A stretch of DNA of 64,000 nt from Anaerolineaceae bacterium (GCA_002699585.1 PABP01000022.1:101416-165415); one strand, 5' to 3'. Shown: positions 29,130-38,298, numbered from the stretch's first letter. A program made the numbers and translations. The notes: generated by a model from the sequence alone, not told the origin.

Positions 29130-30533
29130 ATGCAAGTTAATTCCAATAATTTTGTCTCCTTAGCAGAAATTGCGATTCATAACCCAGAACTACAGGATGC
29201 CGTATCTGATGGTACGCGCCGCGCCTATGACAAACGCGCCAATTCCATGTTTGCCGATAGCAACGAACAGGGCGAGGCCATGCGCCATCAGGCATTTGAA
29301 GCCAAACGGCGTGCCCTGCGCAACCTGCCCGATCTGCTGGAAAAAGCCGAGTCGAATTTGCTTTCTAACGGCTTTAAGGTGCTGTGGGCAGTCGATGCCG
29401 ACGAGGCCAATCGTCAAGTACAGGCTATTCTCAAGGACCATGAGGCCTCGACGGTCATCAAAAGCAAGAGCATGCTGACCGAGGAAATCGGCCTTAACCA
29501 CATTCTAGAAGATAGTGACATCCGCGTGGTGGAAACGGACCTGGGCGAGTACATCATCCAACTCAATAATGAACCACCCAGCCACATCGTCGCCCCAGTC
29601 ATCCACAAAACCAAAGCGGAAATCCGTGACATTTTCATCCGCGAAATCAACATGGAATATACTGATGATGCTGGGGAGATGGTGGCCTATGCGCGTAAAA
29701 TGCTGCGCCGCGACTTCCTCAATGCCGATGTGGGTATCTCCGGTGGCAACTTCATCATCGCGGAAACAGGCAGTCTGGGTCTGGTCATGAACGAAGGCAA
29801 TGGCCGCATGTGTACGACCATGCCCAATGTCCATATCGCGCTGGTTGGCATTGAAAAAGTCATCGAAAATCTGGAAGACTATGCCACGCTCGATCAGGTG
29901 TTGACGCGCAGCGGCACCGGCCAGAACCTGACGGTCTATACCAACATCATCAATGGCCCCAGTCGTGAAAGCGAGGTCGATGGTCCTGATGAGGTATACG
30001 TCATCTTCGTCGATAATGGCCGCAGCGAGGTCTATGGCACCAAATACACAGAAGCGCTGTCCTGCATTCGCTGTGGGGCTTGCCAGAATGCCTGCCCGGT
30101 CTATCGCAGTGTTGGGGGGCACGCTTACGGTTGGGTCTATGGTGGCCCGATTGGTGCGGTGTTGACGCCGTTGTACACGGGCCTGGAAAATGCCACACCC
30201 TTGCCGCATGCCAGTAGCCTATGTGGCTCCTGTAAGCAGGTCTGCCCTGTAGATATTGATCTGCCACGTATGTTGCTCGACCTGCGCTACGACCTTGTTC
30301 ATGAAAAAGTCGATAACAAGTGGCAGCTTGGCCTGCGTGGCTGGGCGATGGGCATGCAATCGCCACTGTTGTACGGCATGGGCGCAAAAGCCGCCCGAAT
30401 GGGTCAAAAGCTCATGGGCGATAATATGCCCGGCGTGCTCGGCAACTGGACCGAATACCGTGATTTCCCGGATTTTGCACCCAAGTCATTCCATGAAATG
30501 TGGCAGGATCGCCAGAAGGGCAAGTTACAATGA
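29130..30533 (+). CDS. lutB: Lactate utilisation iron-sulfur protein LutB
   Basis: LutB is the ferredoxin-like subunit of the LutABC L-lactate oxidation complex. The 467-residue chain has an N-terminal LUD domain and two 4Fe-4S motifs: CIRCGACQNACPVY and LCGSCKQVCPVD. Both are intact, followed by a short C-terminal tail. It overlaps lutC as ATGA. No lutA gene (Cys-rich CCG protein) is next to it, so the complex partner is elsewhere or the pair works with another enzyme. The 5' region contains a sequence that could be a promoter, but none is convincing. Confidence 0.93.
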   Translation: MQVNSNNFVSLAEIAIHNPELQDAVSDGTRRAYDKRANSMFADSNEQGEAMRHQAFEAKRRALRNLPDLLEKAESNLLSNGFKVLWAVDADEANRQVQAILKDHEASTVIKSKSMLTEEIGLNHILEDSDIRVVETDLGEYIIQLNNEPPSHIVAPVIHKTKAEIRDIFIREINMEYTDDAGEMVAYARKMLRRDFLNADVGISGGNFIIAETGSLGLVMNEGNGRMCTTMPNVHIALVGIEKVIENLEDYATLDQVLTRSGTGQNLTVYTNIINGPSRESEVDGPDEVYVIFVDNGRSEVYGTKYTEALSCIRCGACQNACPVYRSVGGHAYGWVYGGPIGAVLTPLYTGLENATPLPHASSLCGSCKQVCPVDIDLPRMLLDLRYDLVHEKVDNKWQLGLRGWAMGMQSPLLYGMGAKAARMGQKLMGDNMPGVLGNWTEYRDFPDFAPKSFHEMWQDRQKGKLQ

Positions 30534-31186
30534 GCAGTCGTGAGAAAATCTTAGGCCGCCTACGGGCCGCTCAAAAGCCCTTCACCGACATTCCGCCTGT
30601 GACGCAACCACGCCATATGGTCCCAGATGTTGTTGATATGGGGCCTGCCGAACTTCAGGCGCGTTTTATGGCCGAGCTGGAACTGCTTGGGTGTACCATT
30701 TACCGTCCAAGTGACAATCAGGATGCGCTTGACCATATCATCGCCCATATTGGCGATGCTAAGCAGGTACTCAGTTGGGATGATGCCCATCTGCCTGTGA
30801 CTGGCCTGAGCGCTGCGCTGAAAGAAGCTAGCATCGACGTCATGCCTTTTAACGATGGCGAAGCCTATGTGGGTATCACCGGGGCAGATGCCGCCCTGGC
30901 TGCAACGGGCAGCGTGATTGTGTCATCCGGTGCGGGCAAATTCCGCACAGCGTCATTGCTGCCGGATATTCATATTGCGATTGTTGATGCCAACAAGCTC
31001 GTCGCTGACTTTGAAACCTGGATCGCTAACCAGCGCGAACAGGGCTTGTCGGCTTTCCGCGAGAGCAGCAACACAACCATCATTACCGGGCCGAGCAAAA
31101 CAGCCGACATCGCTCAGATACTCATTAAGGGCGCACATGGACCGCGTAAATTGCATGTCGTCCTGGTGAACGCTGCCGTTAGCTAA
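30530..31186 (+). CDS. lutC: Lactate utilisation protein LutC (LUD domain)
   Basis: The 218-residue protein is a stand-alone LUD domain: GITGADAALAATGSVIVSSG and the TSDI-like GPSKTADIAQILIKGAHGP are the family's core segments. LutC works with LutA and LutB in oxidation of L-lactate to pyruvate. The ATG at 30530 overlaps the lutB stop; an upstream in-frame ATG at 30500 lies inside lutB and is less likely. It converges with xylB, whose stop is 12 bases away; the intervening bases contain a repeated CTAAGTGCTG. Confidence 0.93.
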   Translation: MSSREKILGRLRAAQKPFTDIPPVTQPRHMVPDVVDMGPAELQARFMAELELLGCTIYRPSDNQDALDHIIAHIGDAKQVLSWDDAHLPVTGLSAALKEASIDVMPFNDGEAYVGITGADAALAATGSVIVSSGAGKFRTASLLPDIHIAIVDANKLVADFETWIANQREQGLSAFRESSNTTIITGPSKTADIAQILIKGAHGPRKLHVVLVNAAVS

Positions 31187-31198
31187 GTGCTGTTTCAA

Positions 31199-32698
31199 CT
31201 AAGTGCTGCTCAGGCGATGAAAATCGTCCTTTAGAGTGGGGTAGAGTCCGCAGAATTGGCTGTACCCCGCTTCATATAATGGGACGATGCTGGCATTCGG
31301 CGTGATGATCTGGCGTTCTGTCTTTATGAGATCTGCCGCTGCTGCATAATCCTTCAGTTCCCCTGTGCCGATAGCCGCCAGCAGCGCAGCGCCTGTCGCG
31401 GTCGCTTCTTCCACCTGGCTGATTTCAATCGGCTTACCTAAAATATTCGCCAGCGTTTGATGCCAAATCGGATGGGCCATCGCGCCGCCGCACCCGGTAA
31501 TCGTGCGCTGTGTATCGCTATCAGGCATGGCTAGCTCCAAAATTTGCCGCAGCCCATAGCACACGCCCTCAATGACCGCCCGTGCCATGTGGTTGCGCCC
31601 ATGCCGATGCGTCAGTCCGATGAATGCCCCGCGCGCCTGCGGATCGATTAGTGGTGCGCGCTCCCCGTACAGATAAGGCAGGAAGATCAAACCCTCCGCG
31701 CCTGCGGGTTCAGATTCTGCTGCATGGGCGATGCGCTCATAGCCAGTTGCTTCGTCGAGCGCGAACAGATCACGCAGCCAGCGCAGAGATAATCCCGCCG
31801 ATAGCATTGCTCCCAGTACATAGATCGTATCTGGCACAGCGTGATTAAAGAGGTGCAGTCGCGGGTCAGCCGCTGGACGATCTGCCATCCGATAGGGAAC
31901 CAGTATTTGGCCGCCGCTGCCAATCGTAATCGAGGCATCCTGCGCGCGGGTAATGCCATTGGCGACTGCCTGCACGGGTTGGTCGGCGCACCCGGCTACC
32001 ACTGGAATGCCGACTGGCAGGTTGGTTTCCTCGTTGGCTTGGGGCGTGACATGGCCGATGACCGCGTGTGATGCTGATACGGCGGCCAATTTGTGCCGGG
32101 GCAGCCCCAACTTCTCGATAATGGGTGTCGCCCAATCACCGCTGCTGATGTCCAGCAGCCCGGTTGAGGCTGCGTCGGTGATGTCCGTGCCCAGGGTTCC
32201 CGTCAGCCGATAGCGAATGTAGTCCTTTGGCAGCATGATTGTTGCCGTTTTTTCCAGCACTTCCGGCTGGTGTTTCGCCAACCAGACCAGCGTTGTGATC
32301 ATAAAGCCACTCATGGGTAGGGTTCCGGTAGTGGCGACGTACGCATCCTGGCCAATTGTCTCCAAAATGTGCTCGGTCATGTCGCCGCCGCGCTGGTCCG
32401 CCCAGATGATGGCCGGATGGACTGGCTCACCATCTACACCTAGCAGTACCGTGCCGTGCATCTGGCCCGTCAGGCCGATAGCCTTAATAATGCTAATATC
32501 CATCTTTTTATGAAGAGTTTGTACACATTGTTGTACAGCTTTCCACCAATCCGTGGACGCTTGATGGGCGAAACCTGCTTGGGGATGATGTACCGGGTAC
32601 GGTATACTAGACTTCGTCACGAGGCGACCATCGGTGCTATCGATAGCAACGACTTTTGTGCTCGATGTGCCGATATCAATGCCAACAAAGTAGCTCAC
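31199..32698 (-). CDS. xylB: Xylulokinase (FGGY family)
   Basis: XylB phosphorylates D-xylulose in pentose catabolism. The 499-residue protein has the FGGY N-terminal motif GIDIGTSSTKVVAIDS, the substrate segment GLTGQMHGTVLL that is typical of xylulokinases, and the C-terminal GCGGAMAHPIWHQTLANIL. The start is the GTG at 32698, which has a strong AAGGAG six to seven bases ahead; upstream in-frame codons reach an ATG at 32854 but lack homology. No xylose isomerase gene is next to it, so another FGGY sugar cannot be fully excluded. Confidence 0.88.
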   Translation of the reverse strand: MSYFVGIDIGTSSTKVVAIDSTDGRLVTKSSIPYPVHHPQAGFAHQASTDWWKAVQQCVQTLHKKMDISIIKAIGLTGQMHGTVLLGVDGEPVHPAIIWADQRGGDMTEHILETIGQDAYVATTGTLPMSGFMITTLVWLAKHQPEVLEKTATIMLPKDYIRYRLTGTLGTDITDAASTGLLDISSGDWATPIIEKLGLPRHKLAAVSASHAVIGHVTPQANEETNLPVGIPVVAGCADQPVQAVANGITRAQDASITIGSGGQILVPYRMADRPAADPRLHLFNHAVPDTIYVLGAMLSAGLSLRWLRDLFALDEATGYERIAHAAESEPAGAEGLIFLPYLYGERAPLIDPQARGAFIGLTHRHGRNHMARAVIEGVCYGLRQILELAMPDSDTQRTITGCGGAMAHPIWHQTLANILGKPIEISQVEEATATGAALLAAIGTGELKDYAAAADLIKTERQIITPNASIVPLYEAGYSQFCGLYPTLKDDFHRLSST

Positions 32699-32722
32699 GT
32701 TGATCTCCTTTTTACCAGTCCA

Positions 32723-32741
32723 ATAAATGTATCGTTTATTC
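32723..32741. promoter_or_regulatory. Short inverted repeat upstream of xylB
   Basis: AATAAA (32723-32728) and TTTATT (32736-32741) form an inverted repeat with a 7-base spacer just ahead of the xylB ribosome-binding site. It could be an operator or a 5'-UTR hairpin. The intergenic region (257 bases) is shared with the divergent cytochrome c gene. Confidence 0.3.
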
Positions 32742-32955
32742 GATGATCCAGGCAACTGTAGGGGATGTCTGTTTCTTGCTAGTTGTGTGTTTTGAATTTG
32801 CCTCCTGACATAGGCTATATGACATTTGTCTGTGATATATGTGACGATTTGCACTAATCTATGGTTAATGTCATATTGGGTATGATTTACTGTTGGGCGA
32901 CTGTAAGTTGGCTCAACTCAATTTTTTCCAATGAACCACAAATAAAGGGGGGACG

Positions 32956-34551
32956 ATGCGTTCTGTACGGATCGTTTTGCTGATTCTGTCAATATCTGTA
33001 TTGGCTGCTTGTGGCCGTGCCTTACCTGACGAGACGCCGGCTTCAAGCGCGGCATCTTCGGATACCTCAACAACAACTGAGGCGACGCCAACCGAGGCGG
33101 CTGTCGTGGAACCGACGGCTGAAACCTCAGGCGATGCTGCGTCCGAAGCCGCTGCTACTGAAGATACAGCAACTGACGAAGCAACCACTACCGATAACAC
33201 TGATACTACGGACGAGGCATCGACGGATGTTGTGGATACCAGCGCATCTGACCCGATTGCTGAGGCCGTCAGCTTGGCAAGCGCATCCAATGGCGATACG
33301 CTCTTCCATGAGATGACGTCGACGGGCTTTGCCTGTTCGAGTTGCCACAATGTCGACAATGAAGATCGTCTGGTTGGCCCTGGTATGTTGAACGTGGGTG
33401 CTCGTGCCTGGGAACGTCAACCCGGTGTCTCTGCACCTGCTTATCTTTATAACTCCATCCTCCATCCCAATGACTATCTTGTTGAAAGTTACCCAGAGAA
33501 TGTCATGCCGGCTGTTTATGCAGACGTCTTCTCTGAGAGTGAAATCTATGACCTTGTTGCCTATCTGATGACATTGGGTGATTCTGGACAGCCGCCAGCG
33601 GTTGCAGATGCGGGTTCCGCTGACGCCCAATCAGAAGAAGCCACACCAGTTGAAGATACATCGGGCGAAGCAACACCCAGTGACGAAGCGACTGAGGCAC
33701 CTGCAGATGAGCCTGTCGCTACCGAAGCGCCTGCTGAGGACGTTACACCGGAAACCATCGTCGTGACCCAGGTTGTGGTCGTCACTGCGACGCCCGGTGC
33801 TGATGAAGCCGCTGCGGGTGAAGAAACCCCGGCAGAAGCAACTGAAGAAGCACCGCCAGAACCGACACCAACGCCAACACAATCTTATGTGGTGACGCTT
33901 GACGGCCTGGGTTGGGGCGTTCCGGTGGTCGGTGAACAGCTTTACAACACCGCTTTGATTGATGACATGGCTTGCTCTGATTGCCACTATGCGGATTCCG
34001 ACGAAGTACTGGTCGGGCAGGGCATGATTGGCTTGACAGAACGTGCCCAGGAAGCCGGACAGCAGACCCAGACCTATGCCTATCAGTCCATCGTTAATCC
34101 AGATGTCCATCCTGATCTGTCGCGTGATTATGTGGATGTGCTATCGGACGCCGATATTGCGGATCTCGTCTCCTATATGCTGACCCTGCGTGAAGGTGGG
34201 GCCTCAGCGGAGGAAGACTCGATTGGGTTGTTGGTCGCTAATGCGGACGTCGCTCACGGTGATACCTTGTTCCATGAGATGACATCGACTGGCTTTGCCT
34301 GTGCGACTTGCCACAATGTCGATACAACCGATATGCTCGTTGGCCCGGGCTTGTTGGGCATTCCAGAACGTGCGGGAGAGCGCGTCCCCGGTGAATCCGC
34401 CGAGCGCTACCTGTATAACTCGATTCTGCATCCCAATGACTATATCGTCGAGACTTTCCCGGAATCGGTTATGCCGCAGACCTATGCGGATGTCTTCAGT
34501 ACAAGTGACATCTATGATCTGGTCGCCTACTTAATGACCCTGGGTGAGTAA
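32956..34551 (+). CDS. Three-haem lipoprotein cytochrome c
   Basis: The 531-residue protein has a lipoprotein signal (SVLAACGR), long acidic Thr/Ala/Glu linkers and three class I cytochrome c domains with CSSCH (127-131), CSDCH (340-344) and CATCH (449-453). Domains 1 and 3 are nearly the same sequence (GDTLFHEMTSTGFAC, LYNSILHPNDY, VMPxxYADVFS) and carry the axial Met in VMP. The middle domain is shorter and reads NPDVHPDLSRDYVDVLS there, so the Met ligand is missing. It is the first gene of the oxidase operon and probably delivers electrons to CuA of subunit II outside the cytoplasmic membrane. The linkers contain Pro/Glu/Thr repeats. Confidence 0.9.
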   Translation: MRSVRIVLLILSISVLAACGRALPDETPASSAASSDTSTTTEATPTEAAVVEPTAETSGDAASEAAATEDTATDEATTTDNTDTTDEASTDVVDTSASDPIAEAVSLASASNGDTLFHEMTSTGFACSSCHNVDNEDRLVGPGMLNVGARAWERQPGVSAPAYLYNSILHPNDYLVESYPENVMPAVYADVFSESEIYDLVAYLMTLGDSGQPPAVADAGSADAQSEEATPVEDTSGEATPSDEATEAPADEPVATEAPAEDVTPETIVVTQVVVVTATPGADEAAAGEETPAEATEEAPPEPTPTPTQSYVVTLDGLGWGVPVVGEQLYNTALIDDMACSDCHYADSDEVLVGQGMIGLTERAQEAGQQTQTYAYQSIVNPDVHPDLSRDYVDVLSDADIADLVSYMLTLREGGASAEEDSIGLLVANADVAHGDTLFHEMTSTGFACATCHNVDTTDMLVGPGLLGIPERAGERVPGESAERYLYNSILHPNDYIVETFPESVMPQTYADVFSTSDIYDLVAYLMTLGE

Positions 34552-34578
34552 TCACCCAGGTCATCTTGGCATGACCTG
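34540..34578 (+). promoter_or_regulatory. Two overlapping, mutually exclusive hairpins
   Basis: Hairpin 1 pairs CTGGGTGA (34540-34547) with TCACCCAG (34552-34559) across the cytochrome c stop codon. Hairpin 2 pairs CAGGTCAT (34557-34564) with ATGACCTG (34571-34578). The arms share bases 34557-34559, so both cannot fully form at once. No T-run follows, so this resembles an RNA processing or attenuation element between the cytochrome and the oxidase subunits. Confidence 0.45.
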
Positions 34579-34651
34579 TCAGTAACTGCTTTCAAAAATG
34601 GGCAATATGTCGTAGCAAAGAGTTCCCACTTTATCTTGAGGAGGTAAGCGT

Positions 34652-34876
34652 ATGGAAAAGCCAGTGGATGATGTTGCACAAACATCGGCAGAGGCCACAC
34701 CTGTGATCAGTGAACACAGCGGCGAGCACAACGACGAATACAACGAGACACTTTATGAGAATTACGGTGTTCCGCGTGGGGCGGTAGCGTTCGTGGTCCT
34801 GATCTTCATTTTCTATGTTGGATACTTTTTCTTAACCTGGTACGAAGTCTTCGTAGCGCGCTCGGTTGGAGGTTAG
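34652..34876 (+). CDS. Cytochrome c oxidase subunit IIa-like small membrane protein
   Basis: The 74-residue protein has an acidic, polar N-terminus and one C-terminal transmembrane helix (AVAFVVLIFIFYVGYFFLTW). A GAGGAGG ribosome-binding site precedes the ATG. It lies 8 bases before the subunit II gene. Single-helix proteins in this position occur in ba3-type oxidases, where subunit IIa replaces the missing helix of subunit II. The assignment rests mainly on context and topology. Confidence 0.7.
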   Translation: MEKPVDDVAQTSAEATPVISEHSGEHNDEYNETLYENYGVPRGAVAFVVLIFIFYVGYFFLTWYEVFVARSVGG

Positions 34877-34884
34877 ATTAAGCC

Positions 34885-35382
34885 ATGCATATTGAAAGAT
34901 ACGAAAAGCTCTGGATTTATGCCTTCGTCATCATGCTGGCGGTGTTTGTTGCTGCCCTGATGGCTGGTGCAATCCTCTTTAACGTGCGTGTACCCGGTTC
35001 TGCAGGTTTGATTAACCCGGCGAACCTCGATGAAACTGCATTCGCCAACCCCGGCATCCATGATATGGGTGATGGGAACTACGAAGTTTACATGGTGGCG
35101 CGTATGTGGAGCTTCCAGCCGTCAGAGATTGTCGTGCCGGAAGGCGCACATGTCACGTTCTATGTGACCAGTGCAGACGTCACGCACGGCTTCATCATTG
35201 AGCATCACAACGCCAATCTGGAAGTCCTCCCCGGTGTAATCGGCGTGACCAATACGACCTTTAATACACCTGGTACGTTTAAGCTGCAATGCCACGAATA
35301 CTGTGGGCGTGGCCATCAAATGATGCACATTGACATTATTGTTGAAGAAACTGAAGTAGCCCTCGCGGCGAATGAGGAGTAG
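34885..35382 (+). CDS. Cytochrome c oxidase subunit II, ba3-type (CuA)
   Basis: The 165-residue chain has a single N-terminal membrane helix (LWIYAFVIMLAVFVAALMAGAILF) and a cupredoxin domain. The binuclear CuA site is intact: His in VTHGFIIEHHN and the block CHEYCGRGHQMM, with both Cys, His and Met ligands. The short length and one helix match the B-family (ba3) subunit II. It accepts electrons from a cytochrome c, plausibly the three-haem protein upstream. Subunit I starts 6 bases after its stop. Confidence 0.93.
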   Translation: MHIERYEKLWIYAFVIMLAVFVAALMAGAILFNVRVPGSAGLINPANLDETAFANPGIHDMGDGNYEVYMVARMWSFQPSEIVVPEGAHVTFYVTSADVTHGFIIEHHNANLEVLPGVIGVTNTTFNTPGTFKLQCHEYCGRGHQMMHIDIIVEETEVALAANEE

Positions 35383-35388
35383 TTGAGC

Positions 35389-37095
35389 ATGCAATCTGTC
35401 AAACCTGCACTGCAATCGACTGAAAACGACGGGCGTGCCTTCCCGCTGTTATCGACGATTGCCAGTGAAAAGTGGTTCATAGGGGCACATATCTTCGTCG
35501 CATTGGCTGCGCTGTCCATCGGTATTTTGCTTGGCCCATATCAGGCATTTCGCCGCGCACCAGCCTTTTTGCTACAAATTGATTTACCGGTTTTCTCTTA
35601 TTACTATCAGGCGCTCACGGCACATGGCGTGCTGAACGCGCTGGTCTTCACAACCTTCTTCATCATGGGGTCGAGCTACTTTGTTGTCCAGCGCTCGCTG
35701 CAACGGCCTTTGAAGAGCATGCAAGCTGCCTGGGTTGCTTTCTGGCTCATGACGGTCGGCCTGTTGATGGCAGCGTTTGCAATCATCACCGGGCAGGCCA
35801 GTGTGCTCTACACGTTCTACCCGCCGATGCAAGCTGAATGGACTTTCTATCTGGGACTGGCATTGGTCATCGTCGGTACCTGGGTGGGTCTGGCGGATGT
35901 CTTCGCCACATATTTTGACTGGCGCAAGGAGCATCCCGGCCAAAAAGTACCGCTGGCTGTCTATGCGATCCTGTGTAACTTCGCCATGTGGTTCACAGCC
36001 TCGTTGGGTGTTGCCATTGAAGTGCTATTCATGCTGTTGCCGATGTCGCTTGGCTTGATTGATACGACCGACGTTCAAGTGGCGCGTATCCTATTCTGGT
36101 TCTTTGGCCATCCGCTGGTGTACTTCTGGCTGATCCCGGCTTATGTGTCCTGGTACACGATGATGCCCAAGCAGTTAGGCGTGCGTCTGTTCAGCGATAC
36201 GATGGGCCGCGTCGTCTTCCTGATGCTGATGATCTTCTCTATCCCGATTGGTGTCCATCACCTGTATGTTGATCCAGGCGTCAGCGAAGCGGCTAAGTTC
36301 ATGCATGCGCTGCTGACCTTCGTTGTCGCTGCGCCTAGCTTGCTGACTATCTTCAACCTGGCTGCGACACTAGAGCGGTCGGGACGCAAGCGCGGGGCTA
36401 CGGGCCTGTTGGATTGGATGTGGAAGCAGCCCTGGGGTAATCCGGTCATTGTTTCGCAGTTTGGTGGCATGATCCTGTTCATCTTCGGTGGCATCACTGG
36501 CATCATGAACGCTTCCTTTAACCTGAACGTCGCGCTGCACAATACCACCTGGGTCGTGGGCCACTTCCATACCACTGTAGGTGGCGCGGTCTTCATGACC
36601 TACATCGGCATGTTGTACTGGATGCTGCCGATGTTGCGCGGACGCAAACTGTTCTGGCGCTGGGCGGCCACGTTGCAAGCCTATCTGTGGTTGGGCGGCA
36701 TGCTCATTTTTGGTGGTTCGATGGGGCGTGCTGGCCTTGAAGGCGCTATTCGCCGTACGGACCTGGCGGGGCAGGGTGCCTATATCTCCGATGCTGTCGC
36801 TCCCTGGCTGAATATGTCGGCATTCGCGGGCTTCTTGCTGCTGATTAGCGCTGTTCTTCTGTATGTGGTCGTCATTGGCACGCTATTCTTCTCCAAGGAA
36901 GAATCCGAGAATGTTGCGCCGCTGGCGACAGAAGGTCCGAAAGACGAATATGCTCCCGGTATCTTTGAAAAATGGAACCTGTGGGTTGTCGTCATTATTG
37001 GGTCGAACATCGTGATGTGGCTGCCTGTGCTGCTCAGTGCCGTTGATCTTGTGAATGGCTTCTGGGCTGTGGGTAATCCGGGAGCTGCCCGATAA
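35389..37095 (+). CDS. Cytochrome c oxidase subunit I, B-family (ba3-type)
   Basis: This 568-residue, about 13-helix membrane protein reduces oxygen to water. The low-spin haem His is in HGVLNALVFTT, the CuB/Tyr region reads FGHPLVYFWLIPAYVSWY, further CuB His are in GVHHLYVDPG, and the high-spin/low-spin haem His pair is in VVGHFHTTVGG. These match the B-family, whose proton uptake uses only the K-channel. The ATG at 35389 has GAGGAG nine bases ahead; a TTG at 35383 is less likely. Haem biosynthesis genes ctaA/ctaB are not in the window. Confidence 0.94.
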   Translation: MQSVKPALQSTENDGRAFPLLSTIASEKWFIGAHIFVALAALSIGILLGPYQAFRRAPAFLLQIDLPVFSYYYQALTAHGVLNALVFTTFFIMGSSYFVVQRSLQRPLKSMQAAWVAFWLMTVGLLMAAFAIITGQASVLYTFYPPMQAEWTFYLGLALVIVGTWVGLADVFATYFDWRKEHPGQKVPLAVYAILCNFAMWFTASLGVAIEVLFMLLPMSLGLIDTTDVQVARILFWFFGHPLVYFWLIPAYVSWYTMMPKQLGVRLFSDTMGRVVFLMLMIFSIPIGVHHLYVDPGVSEAAKFMHALLTFVVAAPSLLTIFNLAATLERSGRKRGATGLLDWMWKQPWGNPVIVSQFGGMILFIFGGITGIMNASFNLNVALHNTTWVVGHFHTTVGGAVFMTYIGMLYWMLPMLRGRKLFWRWAATLQAYLWLGGMLIFGGSMGRAGLEGAIRRTDLAGQGAYISDAVAPWLNMSAFAGFLLLISAVLLYVVVIGTLFFSKEESENVAPLATEGPKDEYAPGIFEKWNLWVVVIIGSNIVMWLPVLLSAVDLVNGFWAVGNPGAAR

Positions 37096-37110
37096 CTATT
37101 TGTCGTTTAT

Positions 37111-37443
37111 ATGATGGGGCCGATCATGTCCTCAAGTGAACAAATTGGCCAGACCATTATTGAGGAGAGGCATGTAGACATGCCTTTCCTCTTTTCTCTG
37201 GCTGCGATGTTTGCCATCATTGTTGGCATCATCCTTTTTATCTTTAGTCTGGCTTATGTCGATGACATTGAAACGCTAAAAAATGCGCCTGATCTAATCT
37301 GGGCGTTTGTCTGTGGTCGACCTAATGACGCGAACATCGTTGTACCATTGGTCATGACACTGAGCGTGTTGTCGCTTGTCACCAGTGCGATCCTCTTTGC
37401 CTTTAGCCGCTACCTCAAACACCGCGATTTACAACGTCCATAA
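37111..37443 (+). CDS. Small two-helix membrane protein in the oxidase operon
   Basis: The 110-residue protein has two hydrophobic helices (FLFSLAAMFAIIVGIILFIFSLAYV and VVPLVMTLSVLSLVTSAILFAF) joined by a loop. An internal ATG at 37126 is an equally good start. I recognise no domain. It lies 15 bases after subunit I and 11 bases before the SCO gene, so it is probably an oxidase assembly factor or accessory subunit; this is inference from position. Confidence 0.7.
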   Translation: MMGPIMSSSEQIGQTIIEERHVDMPFLFSLAAMFAIIVGIILFIFSLAYVDDIETLKNAPDLIWAFVCGRPNDANIVVPLVMTLSVLSLVTSAILFAFSRYLKHRDLQRP

Positions 37444-37454
37444 CGTCCTGTGAG

Positions 37455-38159
37455 ATGAATAATATGAATGAAATCGGGGCCACAGAGAAACGCAAGAATG
37501 GCTCACTGCCCTGGAAGTCCTTAGCTGTTGTGTTTGTTGTCACTCTCGTCATTTCAGGCGTCGTCATCTTTTTTGTGCTGCAATCTGTTTTGCAGCTTGA
37601 TGCCAATAATCAATATAATTCGGTCGTCTTGGAAAATAACGGAGGGGTGCGTGATATTACCCCGCCGCGTGATCTTCAGGACTTCACCCTCACCTCAAAT
37701 TCCGGCGAGCCTATGAGCTTGAGTGATTTCCAGGGCAAGCCATTGCTATTCTATTTCGGCTATACGCATTGCCCGGATGTCTGTCCAATCTCACTCAACG
37801 ATATGATGAAAGTCCGCGAATTGCTCGGCGACCAAGGCGATGATGTCAATTATCTGTTTATCAGTGTCGATGGTGAGCGTGACACACCCGAGATTCTGAA
37901 TAACTTCTTTGAAATGCGGTCTGTTGAGGATGTGATGGTTGGCATGCAGGGTGATGACGAGGTATTGGCGCGTGTGGGTTCAGACTATGGACTTTACTAT
38001 GAGCTGCAAGAACCGGATGCTAATGGTTACTATGCTGTCGATCACACAGCCAATATGTATTTGCTAAATCCAGAAGGGCAGCTCTTGTCGATCCTAGCTT
38101 ATGGAACGGAACCAGACCTTATCGCGGAGCGAATCCAGAAGTTGCTTGATGAATCGTGA
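37455..38159 (+). CDS. SCO1/SenC-family copper chaperone
   Basis: The 234-residue protein has one N-terminal membrane anchor (LAVVFVVTLVISGVVIFFVL) and an extracytoplasmic thioredoxin-like domain. The copper motif HCPDVCPISL (CxxxC) and the third ligand His in VDHTANMYLL are present. SCO proteins deliver copper to the CuA site of subunit II, which fits its place as the last gene of the oxidase operon. tRNA-Asp starts 65 bases after its stop. Confidence 0.93.
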   Translation: MNNMNEIGATEKRKNGSLPWKSLAVVFVVTLVISGVVIFFVLQSVLQLDANNQYNSVVLENNGGVRDITPPRDLQDFTLTSNSGEPMSLSDFQGKPLLFYFGYTHCPDVCPISLNDMMKVRELLGDQGDDVNYLFISVDGERDTPEILNNFFEMRSVEDVMVGMQGDDEVLARVGSDYGLYYELQEPDANGYYAVDHTANMYLLNPEGQLLSILAYGTEPDLIAERIQKLLDES

Positions 38160-38224
38160 CCCAATTTTAGGCACTCATCCTTGACAGTTTTGAAGCCTGC
38201 TGATACTATTTCTATAGTAGTTTT

Positions 38225-38298
38225 GGGGGCGTGGTGTAGCGGTTTAACATGCCACCCTGTCAAGGTGGAGATCGCGGGTTCGAATCCCGTCGCTCCCG
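38225..38298 (+). tRNA. tRNA-Asp (anticodon GTC)
   Basis: A full cloverleaf is visible: acceptor stem GGGGGCG with CGCTCCC (one G-T pair), D arm, anticodon stem CCACC/GGTGG with loop CTGTCAA (anticodon GTC), and T arm with loop TTCGAAT. The discriminator is G and CCA is not encoded. The last bases are repeated at 47008-47021, so this is likely an integration site. Confidence 0.96.
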
